A program made the translations under genes and the position numbers. The notes below the pieces were generated by a model. It was given only the letters and a program-made list of their open reading frames with translations. It was not told the DNA's origin and did no database searches. This document shows positions 33,606-43,690 of a stretch of DNA of 64,000 bases, one piece after another. The stretch is taken from the NCBI GenBank assembly GCA_024516035.1, contig CM044961.1, positions 17,411,756 through 17,475,755 of the forward strand. Direction: 5' to 3'. The stretch is from Bactericera cockerelli. Lineage: Eukaryota > Arthropoda > Insecta > Hemiptera > Triozidae. Position 1 is the stretch's first letter; each line of letters starts with the position of its first letter.

Positions 33606-33838
33606 AACCATGCATGGCAACGTCCAGAGAGGTTAGGAGTTGGTTGGGTGACCATTCAAATTTGAACCCTCATGATGCTGACTATTCCCGCCCCAACCCA
33701 GGCTGGGTGAGGACTTTTCGATAAGGCAGCGGAATTGTAACCGGAGGTCGGTGGTTCAAGTCCCGGTTTCAGCGTGGATTTAGTAAAGCGAGTTTGAGTA
33801 GTTGTGATATCACGAAAGTGAATAACAGAAATATGAAA
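33606..33838 (+). repeat. chimeric S5-S3 SINE
   Basis: An S5 fragment with 5S box C (GTTGGGTGACC) and the start of core C (CAACCCAGGCTGGGTGAGG) stops at ~33711. It is followed directly by an S3 element lacking its first ~20 bp (CGATAAGGCAGCGGAATTG, box B GGTTCAAGTCCC, S3 tail). The junction has no spacer. Confidence 0.8.
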
Positions 33839-34428
33839 CTTTTTTTTACTTGATTTGAATATCAGAAACTTATTTGTGAGTACGCTCTTCTCTCTGAAAA
33901 TGCCCCTGACTTGTGGCTTTGCTAACTCCTCGTGGGACTGAAGTACAAAACTTTATCCAAGTTTCATTGCTGGTTAGTCCTTGGTGACCGTTGGCCAATA
34001 CTTGTGGTAACCTGGTCTCAATAGATCCACCAGGTATCAATTGCAATTGAGGTAGGTTACTGGCTGGTTTCAAAAACATGGTCATTTGTACGGTTGTTTT
34101 GTCAATTTCACGAGGTTAAACTTTTAACTATACCCATGCAGGTATAGTAGGTATTACTTAATTGTTATTTGAAAATCTCAGCGGAATCTCAGAGTAATTT
34201 ATTTGATGTCCAGTGTGGAATTCTACTGTTGATTTGCATAGGTAGGCACTCGTATTCTCGTATTGTGCAGTATAGGACGTATAGGCACAGACCACTTAAT
34301 TGGGTCGCGGACTCATAATTCAAGATACAAATGCAGCAAATTTAAATCAAGACGGGTTCGAATAATATTGTTCCATCACTCCTGTGAAGCAACTGTAAAA
34401 AAAAATGTCACTCAAAATGAAATAATGA
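33839..34428. other. intergenic sequence, nothing recognised
   Basis: The minus-strand ORF 33870-34085 has no recognisable domain. Confidence 0.4.
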
Positions 34429-34804
34429 GCCAGCGTCGATGACACGTTGAATACACCAGTTCTCATTCGGTCACTAAAGATATGCAACTTTCAGTGAGGA
34501 CTTGGATTGGTGACTATTCAAATTAGAACCCTCGTGATAGTGACCATTTCCAGCCCAACTCAGGCTCGATAAGGTTGATGGAAGGTAACCCTCGTGTTAA
34601 GTGGCGTAGGAAGGGGGGGGGGGAGTTTGGGGACAAAAACCCCCCCGAAATTTTCAAGAAACCCCTGTAAAATGAATACGATGGAATATACGTAGTCTCT
34701 TCCGTCCTCAAACCCCCCCCCCCCCCCCCCCCCCCCCCCGAAATGTAGGTATAGCTACGCCATTGCTCGTGTTATGTCGTTAAACAAAAAAGCGACGTAA
34801 AAAT
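34429..34804 (+). mobile_element. S5 SINE interrupted by a hAT MITE
   Basis: The 5S head starts GCCAGCGTCGATGACACG, keeps ACACCAGTTCTCATTCGGTCAC and TTGGATTGGTGAC, then a shortened core. The insert at 34599-34765 splits the 3' part, and GTCGTTAAAC and AGCGACGTAAAAA resume after it. Confidence 0.8.
34599..34765. mobile_element. 167-bp hAT MITE with G- and C-runs
   Basis: The ends AAGTGGCGTAG and (reverse) CAATGGCGTAG lie inside a perfect 8-bp duplication CTCGTGTT (34591-34598, 34766-34773). It contains ~12 G's near one end and ~27 C's near the other, and is a longer relative of 25564-25635. Confidence 0.85.
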
Positions 34805-34876
34805 AAACCTGGGATAAAATGTTGGTCTGGATAGAAGAAAGTCATCCGACCCGACATCAAATACTCTGTCAGAAGA

Positions 34877-34957
34877 ATTTGTCCCCTGCGCCTCAATCGA
34901 ACCTACGATCTAGTGGTCCAGCGGTATGTTGTCCTCTGAGCCAACTATAGGCGGGCA
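34877..34957 (-). repeat. tRNA-like SINE head
   Basis: The minus strand: TAGTTGGCTCAGAGGAC as box A and TAGGTTCGATTGAGGCG as box B, tRNA-spaced. The tail is unlike S1-S6. Confidence 0.5.
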
Positions 34958-35909
34958 GGATCAGTGATGACATCGACCGCAATCAGTCGCATGATGCGTC
35001 CATTCACATCGTTCAACAACCCTGATGTTATCATACTATCCTACTGATGATTCTAGGTCTCTTTTCCTGCTCACAGATATTATGATTACAAGCTTACGTG
35101 GGATCTTTCACAAGCACTATCTGGATGACCTAAGAGTAAATAGCTTACTGGTGAGTAATCCTTACACAATAAACCATCTGGTAGTTTGCAGTATTGTTAT
35201 TGGTGTACAATATCTGCATAATGTATACATTATAATTATTTTAGGTATTCCTGAAACAAAGTACCTATCGCGCTCGCAATACAGCGCGGCAACGCGGCTA
35301 GTATCTTAGGAGCCCTGCCTGAAGGAAAGGAGTTAACCGAGTTATTTTTTTATTTAAAATAAATATATCATCGTAGTATACCAGAAAAAAATAGAATTGA
35401 ATGTCAAGAATGTCCATGGATAGAAATGTCAAAGTCTCAAAAATGAGTTTCAAATGTTTCAATGTCCGACATGTACGAGATTTCAATGTTTAGTATATTT
35501 TCCTGGAATTCCAGGAGAATCTGGGGAATATAATTAGTCATGAACGAAGATTAACTTACCATAAAGTAATAAAATAAATTCTTGGAATTAGATTACACAC
35601 CTTCAGACCACGAATGCCTTTCTATGCGTATTAATTGTTCATTTCTGCTCCTGATTAAATATCAAAAAAAGATTTATTTATTTTATGTTGTTGCAGTTTG
35701 TGGGTCGTTCGATGACCTTATATGTTCAGAAATTTGTTTATGAGTCATTCGTTCTGATTAAACGAATCCTCGTCCAAGAAAGCGCCCTATTCGGACTTGT
35801 AAGTTTACCAGTGAGAATCCATTTAAATATAATCATTCCGTGATTACATTTTCCAAAAATGAAATACTGCTACTAAAAAAAAAGAAAAAAAAAACTAAAA
35901 GTTTAAAAA
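34958..35909. other. intergenic sequence with two STAT-like palindromes
   Basis: TTCCTGGAA at 35500-35508 and TTCTTGGAA at 35579-35587. No gene seen. Confidence 0.4.
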
Positions 35910-36056
35910 AGTTATCATATTTGTGTTAATCACTAACGTAATAATCATAACAACTACTCTAACTCGCTTTACTAAATAAACGCTGAATCCGGGACTTGAA
36001 CCACCGACCTCCAGGTTACAAGTCTGTCGCCTTATCGATCAAGCTATACTGAGATT
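35910..36056 (-). mobile_element. S3 SINE
   Basis: The minus strand: CAGTATAGCTTGATCGATAAGG, CCTGGAGGTCGGTGG, GGTTCAAGTCCCGGATTCAGC, then AGTAAAGCGAGTTAGAGTAG. It lies head to head with an S2 tail fragment at 36058. Confidence 0.85.
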
Positions 36057-36057
36057 G

Positions 36058-36145
36058 TTTATTGCTGGAATAATGGGACTTTAGTAGTCTTAATCGGGTA
36101 ATATAAATAAGGCGATATTATTATTATTATTACTATCTATTATTT
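36058..36145 (+). repeat. S2 SINE 3' fragment
   Basis: TTGCTGGAATAATGGGACTT, TAGTCTTAATCGGG, ATAAGGCGATATTATTATT. This is the S2 3' end without its tRNA head. Confidence 0.8.
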
Positions 36146-38146
36146 TTACATTGAAGGCAACACAGTGACACAATTTCCACAGAACCAGCCTGTTCATTCA
36201 TTACCCTTACGCCGAAACTGCTGACCTCAGCTCTCATAGAGAACAACATGCAAACAATTCTATGCAGTTACCTCACGCTAATGCTATGCACATTATGCAT
36301 GATTATGCACTTTCACATGACATAGACCTTCATTCATTTCAGGCCGCCCCTCTCTTATCCGTTTTGGGATCAAAGTCACACATTGGGGTAGAATTATCTA
36401 TAATAATGGGTACTCGAAAAAATTCCGAGAAGAAAGTTTTTCATCAGGCAGCATGTTAAATCGTTTAGGCATGGGTTTAAGCAGCATGTAAAATCGTTCA
36501 CGCCGGTCTCACGTCAGAGTATCATAATTATAAGAGTAGAGATTTTTATGAAGATTTTACCTACTCATACTTACATTGTTTTTAGTTAGGATTTGAAAAG
36601 GGTTGGGTGGAAGAGATTGCCACAGCCAATAACCCCGCCCTTTAGGTAGGACATTAACTTCATTGTTCTTGTATCTTTGCTCAATCTTTTTGTTTTTTCT
36701 TTATAATTTCATTGTATTTTACTGTATATATTTTTGTTCTACCTAATAAAGCTTACTATAATAATAATAGTGCACAAAACACATAACCTCTAACTATGTC
36801 GTTCTACAACTTGGTACAGCGGGGTGCGCCATCAACAGCTGTGGTGTGGTCATTTGGCGCGTTGGCCTAGCGATAGTCTAGGTATTTGTCAAACGTGCGA
36901 CAACACTGGCTTAGGGAGTACCAATCCTTACAGCTAGACCAGCTTGAAAAGGGCCAGGATGCTATCAGAAACATTTATGACAACTTTAAAGTTGTTGTTA
37001 AAGAAACGTTGGAAATTACCGAACAATAATATAATTTTGAAGCAAAATTTATTTTTACCAACGATCATCTCCCCAGTTGTCCACAGCAAAACATAAAAAT
37101 ATAGCGGAAAATCAACAACTCCTGTTATTTATATTAATTACTCTCTCATTTCCTAACAAAACAACGCTATTATTTATATATAGAACTCATTCATTTGACT
37201 AAAAACAAATTCCCCCTTGCTAAAAATAACTTGAAATTGCGAATAAAATAATTCTTCGTATACAATATACATAGATATATTATCTCTTAGACGAATATAT
37301 ACATAATGGTCATTGTATATTTTGTTATGTAGGTGTCACACGTCATAGATCTTGCGACACCCACCTCTCTCACACATGGGTATTTTCTCATTTCATCATA
37401 CAAGAACGTCATTGAATTAATTGAAAGTAGGTACATAAAGTATTTTTATTTCAATTCTGGAAAGTCAGCAATCCGACATTAATACAAGACTTGCACGGGT
37501 TTCCGGTCAAAATTATCGCGAATCTCTACGTTCACTTTATAGTTTTGTTTTCACAGAAGAAATGTTTGTTTTCAAAGAAGAATGTTTTCATAGAAGAAAT
37601 AATTTTGTTTTCTTTATTTGTGATTTCAATGACTTTACCGGCTAATTTCTGACGTAGCTAAGGTCAAGTAATTTGGTTTCTAAATAATTATGGAGTTCGA
37701 TTCTATGAAGCATCGAGATTGGAGAAATATTGATCAAGTATAAAATTCTAAGAAGTAGGTATATCTGACCTATTTTTTGTTGTTTGTCAAGTGAAATGTG
37801 CACGTACTTTTGACTGCTATCAACTTGTTGAATTGAGGTGTTGGTGATATCATTACGTATTGTACTACTTCTACAACTGATTTGTACAATAAAATCGTCT
37901 TTTGAAGTAAGGCTGACGAAATAGGGCTACTTTTGGTTAGTATAAACTAAATAATAGAGGTTTCCAGTGACTCAACGTTACACCCGCCGTTGATAAAAGG
38001 AGACTAGTTACTCGGAAGTATCATAATTATTCATAACAATAGATACCTTGTCTACAGAAAACAATGAAATTTTAGCAATTGTTCGACAGTTTATTATGAT
38101 GAGTTTTACCTACTGTGTGAACAACCGTAAAAAGTATATTTGAATG
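36146..38146. other. intergenic sequence, no recognised gene
   Basis: Holds a short local repeat at 37545-37600 (TTTTCANAGAAGAA, three times). No exon is supported. Confidence 0.45.
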
Positions 38147-38455
38147 AGCGCACGAATAGCTCGGTGGTTAAGCACACGCTTGACACGCGGAAGGTCCCGG
38201 GTTTGATCCCCATACCAACAAAAAAATTATATTCTTAATTTGGTTACAGTTGTTTGTAAGGGATACCTTCCGGTGGGCTCGTGTTGACCCAGCACCCAAA
38301 TGGGAAGTATTATGTCACTTCTCGCCCATAAGAAGGGAGGCATACTACGGGATGGGCATGGGCAAGCTACAACACAGACCACAAGCGTCTACAGTAGCTC
38401 CTGTTTCATGGCTCCGAACTAAAAAGGCTGTGAAACACTCATCTTTATTATTATC
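38147..38455 (+). mobile_element. S7 tRNA-derived SINE
   Basis: AATAGCTCGGTGGTTAAGC (box A) and GTCCCGGGTTTGATCCCC (box B) form the head. A ~230-bp unique tail with no relative in the window ends in TTTATTATTAT. It abuts an S4 element in the opposite orientation. Confidence 0.7.
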
Positions 38456-38768
38456 TGACCTGGTTGCAGGGTTTTCAGTGAATTAACACTGTGACCTAAT
38501 TAGATCTATTGTGACAAGTTGATTCTGTTCGATTTTAACGTCCTGATTTGAGATAGTCAGGACGGGGGTTTTACCCTCCATTCGCTGGGAATCGTACCAG
38601 CTACCCACATTAACCTCACCCAGCCTGGGTAGGGCCGGAAATGCCAGCCTCACGTGTTTGGAAGGGACAGAATTTTCTTCGAAAAGTCTGCCCCAACCGG
38701 GAGTCGAACTCGAGACCTCTGGACCACGGGCAGTAGTCACAACCATTACGCCACGGAAGCTGGCCATC
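38456..38768 (-). mobile_element. S4 SINE, full-length
   Basis: The minus strand: CTTCCGTGGCGTAATGGTTG, box B GAGTTCGACTCCCGGTTGGG, TTTTCGAAGAAAATTCTG, core C (GAGGTTAATGTGGGTAGCTG, CAGCGAATGGAGGGTAAAAC), GTCAGGACGTTAAAATC and the end CTGCAACCAGGTCA. Confidence 0.88.
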
Positions 38769-38846
38769 TCATCTTAAAAAAAAAAATATATTTCCTCTCA
38801 GATTTTAACAGTGTTTCTGATAATGAACCTCTAGCTAGAGCACCTA

Positions 38847-38953
38847 CTACTTCTCATGCTGCATGTGAAACCAACTACCTCTCATGCTGCATGTGAAACC
38901 AACTACTTCTCATGCTGCATGTGAAACCAACTACCTCTCATGCTGCATGTGAA
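38847..38953 (+). repeat. 28-bp minisatellite, four copies
   Basis: Units CTAC(T/C)TCTCATGCTGCATG... alternate T and C at one site. Confidence 0.9.
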
Positions 38954-39244
38954 TACAGCACCAAACACGCCACAGGAAATCAGCAATATTGAACAGATTG
39001 TGAGCTCGTGCTTCTCTTTCCCAAAAGCTGCGACTTCCCTGTTTCCAGGAACTCAAAGCAATTACCTGTTTGTTCCAGGAATCTACCGCCATGTTGAGGA
39101 ATAACAGGGTTCCTGGTAGACATAATAATTATATTAATTATTTATTTATACCTACATATCATACAGGTATTATCTCGAGGTACGATATGTGCTTTAGGTG
39201 ACACAAGTCGAAAGTCAACATACAGCGTGAGAAAAAGGTGACAG
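38954..39244. other. interval with two TTCCAGGAA sites
   Basis: TTCCAGGAA at 39043-39051 and 39073-39081, 30 bp apart. No gene recognised. Confidence 0.5.
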
Positions 39245-39466
39245 ATATTTTTAGGGGAAATGGAGAGAGAGAGATATTTTAGTGGAAATGGAGACAGAGA
39301 TATTTTATTGAAATGGAGAGAGATATTTTAGTGGAAATGGAGATAGAAAGATATTTTAATGGAGAAATGGAGAGAGAGACATTTTACTGGAAATTGAGAT
39401 AGAGATATTTTAGTGGAAATGGAGGGAGAGATATTTTAGTGGAAATCGAGACAGATATTTTAGTGG
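39245..39466 (+). repeat. degenerate minisatellite, ~25-30-bp unit
   Basis: About eight units of GAGATATTTTAGTGGAAATGG with variable AGAG spacers. Confidence 0.88.
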
Positions 39467-42400
39467 TGAGTAGCTTTTTTTCTCTTTTTTTTTACAGGAG
39501 AGGAAAATTTGCATCAAACACCAACGTAACCTACCTAATGCCTGTGAGCCGGTGAGAGGGTTTTTTACCGTCCAAAAACCTCTTCTTGGTTATGTTTTTG
39601 TTGTGTGTTGCCCTGGGACCCCCGTGTGGCATTTCTTCAGGGACGTAGTACACATTATATGTTCCATAAAATTCCAAAAAAAAAAAAAAAAAAAATGACC
39701 AGCAATCTATACCAGAAATAGATCATTATTAAGTTGCGCAGCAGTGAACTATGTCCTTAAATTTGTATGCCTTATGGTCTCTCTAACCGGGTAGAGGTTT
39801 CTTACCATAACATTGCCGACCTCCGGTCTAGACGGAAAGCACAGATTCATCAACCCACCTGGTGAAACAAGACTTCATCTTAAAGACTCATTAAAAATCA
39901 GACGACCGGAATATTTCTTAAATGGTTTCACGAGAACTGGACAAGGACTTATTGTAATTTGGCTCCTCGAATTCTGCGAGCTCACCGTACCACAGGCCCC
40001 ACATTTCTCCAAGCCTTAAGAGCGAGAGAGCCGGGAGTTCTTGGTAAAAATAATCGCTGATCCCAGACGAGTTGGTTCCAGGAATCCCGATCCATTCTCC
40101 TCGTGGGACGCAACAAACCGGTTTGAAAAAGAAACACGCCAAGTCTCGCTCTGCTGAGCGAATTGACTTCTCTAAACCTGAGTCCACATAAACCCAGGTA
40201 AATATAACTTTGAATGTAGGTAAATGGTTCCGTCTTAGAATTACACTCGCACCTGGATATAAGAGAATTCAAGAGGTTATTTTCCCTTACATAGAGGTAA
40301 ATTTGACCTGGAATTGGTTCTCTTATATTCAGGTTCGACTGCAATAATTATAATCATCAATCATTCTTATTAGGTAAAATTTTCGATGCAACTCCCAGGG
40401 AAATGACTTATTCATATTTTTCATCTAGCTCTGAGATGGATAAACCTAGAACATTACTTTATAGTAACATTCCTCTGGACGTTATAAAAATGGAAAAAAT
40501 ACTAATTTCAACGCCTTCCAAAATTTTGACATCTGTTACCGTTTTGCTGTGTTATTGGCAACAGACAGCTTCCAAATGGATAGATAGATATAGATAATAG
40601 ATAGGCACAGATATGATATGTGTCAATAGATATTATTATCTATTGATGTTTTACAGGAATCGAATGATGTAAAGAAGGTCAACCTTGAACCCTGAAAAAC
40701 AAATCAAGCAAAGCATCGTAAATCAAGCCTCACAAAAACACAATTTGTCCTCCGAGACAAAGCGGTTTCGTTTGACCTAGTTTTGTTGGCGTTCTGCAGA
40801 ACAACAGTAGAGGTCAGAGTATTTTGATTCATTTCTCGTTATCTGTCTCTCTCCCTTTGTGTAACTTCAAGTCCCCTGCACACGATGCGTTAAATATCAT
40901 GATCACAGCAAAGCAGCTGTGTACTGTGTAGGTATATCAACTTGACTATGAATTTTCGCAGAAAAAAATCTGATATATGCTGAAAACTCAAACTTACCTG
41001 AGCGATTAGAAAAAAAAAAAAATATTTTTAATATGAAATCTGGTTGGCTGATTCCTCTCTGTAAATTACAAATAACCTTCTTGTTTAGCTTAAAATTTCC
41101 TAAGATCATGATTAGCCGAATGATAAGGAAGCGGAACCCACTCTGTACAGACATGTGCTGTGCGTGGGCTAGATTCAATTTGTGGTGGTTACTATAGCTA
41201 GCTCAGAGCATTACTATAGCTAGCTCGTCTGATCCACTGTTTTTTCTTCAAAAAAATTGCCAACATCGATATACCTGACAGAATTTTCTGCTCTTAGTGC
41301 AATTTTACTTAAAATCCTTATAACTATTTGGCGATTATTCAGGTGGTCCAGTTGCTGCTGTATGACTATAATCATTTTATTAAAAAATACTAATTATTAT
41401 TATTATTATTTAATAAAGAAACGAAAATTTTGATAAAACTGATGACCCTAGTAGTACTTCTCTCTCAGCTTAAAGGACACAACATGTCACCTTCCAAAAA
41501 AGTTCGTTTAGATGAAGTTTAGTGGTCTAAATCGGTCCAGGACATTGGCGAAATAGTGTCGAGTTAACAAATGTTCACTCTGATTAACCCATTCATGAAT
41601 TCGTTGCCAAAGCTATCTTTCCAATAATCCATCATATTTAAAAGTTATAAAGGCCGAATTTTAACACTGGATTAACTTGAACATAAGCTAGGCTGTCCCT
41701 AATGTCGGATTATGGCGCGTAGTGATTGGTTGATGCTTCGACTTGAGGAAAGATATGACGAATGTATCTTAAATTGAATCCTGTTTGATAATTTGACCCA
41801 TAGAAGGCATATTATATTTTAAATCCATGCATCCTGTGAAAAGAACTTCTTCTGTATGGTGTGTAACGTACCTTAACAAAATATTCTCTTTATATTTTTT
41901 CCTTCGAATTCTGTTTTATTTTATCTTTGTTCTTTTATGATAGTAAAATTGAATAGAGTTCCTAGTAGGACAGGGGAGATTCTTGGGAATTCATACTTGA
42001 ATCTTGCTTTTCATTTCTATTCAATGTGTTCGTTCCGTATGCTATGCCTTGCTTTGGTAACTACGGTCTTCAGTTGCTAAGCTGTACTCTGTCTGAGCTC
42101 TAGCGTGAGGCATCAGTTGTGAATTTACCTCGCGAAATATTTTCGTGATAAGCGCAAAAATACGCGCGTTGAATATTGGCCGTTATAATTTAATTTTTCG
42201 CATAGAAAATTTTGTGCTTTTGGTTTATTATTTTTTCGTAAAGTGTGTGTCTGTGTAATAAGTTTCCTGTGTGCCAGTGTTTGGGCAAATATTTATTTTA
42301 TTCTATAGTTTTTTTTTGAAGAATTTGTTTTATTACATCAATAAGTTTTATTCAGACTTACTTTACCCTTACAATATTTTGATAGTGACTGGTTGAAAAA

Positions 42401-42511
42401 TTTGCTTTCCCATGGACATTTTGGATTACAATGGATTTCCCGAGATATCTGTTCTTCTTAGGGATTGAATAGGTAAGTTGATATAACTGTATATTATGTC
42501 TGTGACAACAG
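39467..42511. other. intergenic sequence, no recognised exon
   Basis: A-run at 39676-39695 and TTCCAGGAA at 40076-40084. The ORFs at 39813-40344 overlap on opposite strands and show no domain. A stretch near 42110-42250 is richer in CG words (CTCGCGAAATATTTTCG, TACGCGCG) than its surroundings and could be promoter-like, but nothing confirms that. Confidence 0.4.
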
Positions 42512-42754
42512 GTGGTGATTTTTGCATCCATGCAGACAAAGGCTTCGCCGTCGTGGATTCTGGACGTCGCCGTCCTGAAAAAAATCCCTGGGTTTCCAAA
42601 AGCTTGCTGTCTGGTACAAGGTTACATTTTGACAGATGCATTAAGTTGGCAGCCCACCAGAACGGATTTTCATGATGCCTTTACCAAAGTTTTGCACAAG
42701 TGCGGTTTCGGAGATACAGAACCCTCTAATTGGGCTGCTAACTTAAGTTTGTAG
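42512..42754 (+). pseudogene. short ORF, possibly a transposase relic
   Basis: Eighty codons, open from an ATG to TAG, with better codon texture than the surroundings. The C-terminal half (ILTDALSW...VLHKCGFGD) loosely recalls the 'DA...W...CF..AGF' end of pogo/Tigger DDE transposases. That similarity is weak and judged from memory of the family pattern. No catalytic Asp residues, helix-turn-helix or terminal repeats are seen. It may equally be an orphan exon or chance. Confidence 0.2.
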
Positions 42755-43340
42755 CCCACCTCGAAAAATATTGACCGATTTGGTCGCAACCAATTTTTGA
42801 CTCAATGTAGGTATTGTAGGGATCATTATTCATTATTATTATTAAGATAAAGCCCCATCCATCGGATGAACTCTTACAACACACAATCTTCTTTTTCATC
42901 AATAATTTAGGAATTGCTGAACTCTATAATTCCCTGATACCAGTGGAATTCAGATTAGGGCTACATGCCTCTCTGTCTGGTAGGGGTGTCTCCCGCCAGC
43001 ATAGAATGGTAATCTATAGATTCTCTAGTTCTGTTATCAGATAAGGATACATACCTCGGGGAATGAACTTGTTATTTGCCTTGAATATGGAAACTTACTT
43101 AGTAGACGGCAAGACTCTCATCACCCACATTCAATGGTAGGACTAGTGATCACATAGGCTGCATTTTATAAGAATTTTCATAATTGATAATAAAAAAAAA
43201 TCCTCATAGTTCGACACTAATCGATTTGTCTTGATTAAGATTATGCTATGAAACTTCTGATTCATATGTGATAGAATATGGCCGAAGTTAGTGTTATCCC
43301 AGTCTAGATGTCGATAATATTACTCGCCTTACTTAATTTT
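42755..43340. other. intergenic sequence, nothing recognised
   Basis: No supported feature. Confidence 0.4.
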
Positions 43341-43411
43341 TATCGTTGTTGAAACTGAACCACCGTTCTTTAGGTTAGAAGTGCGCCGCCTTATCGATCA
43401 AGCTAATTTTC
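43341..43411 (-). repeat. S3 SINE head fragment
   Basis: The minus strand TTAGCTTGATCGATAAGGCGGC followed by a worn box B (GGTTCAGTTTC). Confidence 0.65.
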
Positions 43412-43569
43412 ATGTTGGACGAGAGATAAAGATTAAAATAGAATCATAATTAGGTTGGGAAAATCATAAATAGTGAGCTCGATTGGGAAATTTCTCAAGG
43501 ATTAGTGGACATTTCCCATTAGTTAACGTCATGCTTCAAGCAATTAACTGACCTCCATTGGTTCCATTG

Positions 43570-43690
43570 CCTCTGTAGCTGAACCGTGAAGTCGTATCCT
43601 GGAGGTCGGAGGTTCGATTCCAAAGTTCGGCTGAATTCAATAGGACGCGTTTGAGTAACTATTCGTGATCTACTCAAATATATTAACCTA
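43570..43690 (+). repeat. S3-like SINE, diverged
   Basis: TCTGTAGCTGAACCGTGAAG, CCTGGAGGTCGGAGGTTCGATTCC and a tail with GACGCGTTTGAGTAACTATTCGTGAT follow the S3 order. Confidence 0.6.

Noticed and set aside
37550..37595. Three TTCNNNGAA sites as a STAT enhancer
   Set aside because: They are units of a small local repeat (TTTTCANAGAAGAA), so clustering has a trivial cause.
38675..38683. TTCTTCGAA counted as a STAT site
   Set aside because: It belongs to the conserved sequence of the S4 SINE (compare TTCGACGAA at 18236), so it was left out of the enhancer argument.
39813..40344. Possible exon with overlapping ORFs on both strands
   Set aside because: No recognised domain, no convincing splice sites in a consistent frame, and similar ORFs occur on the opposite strand.
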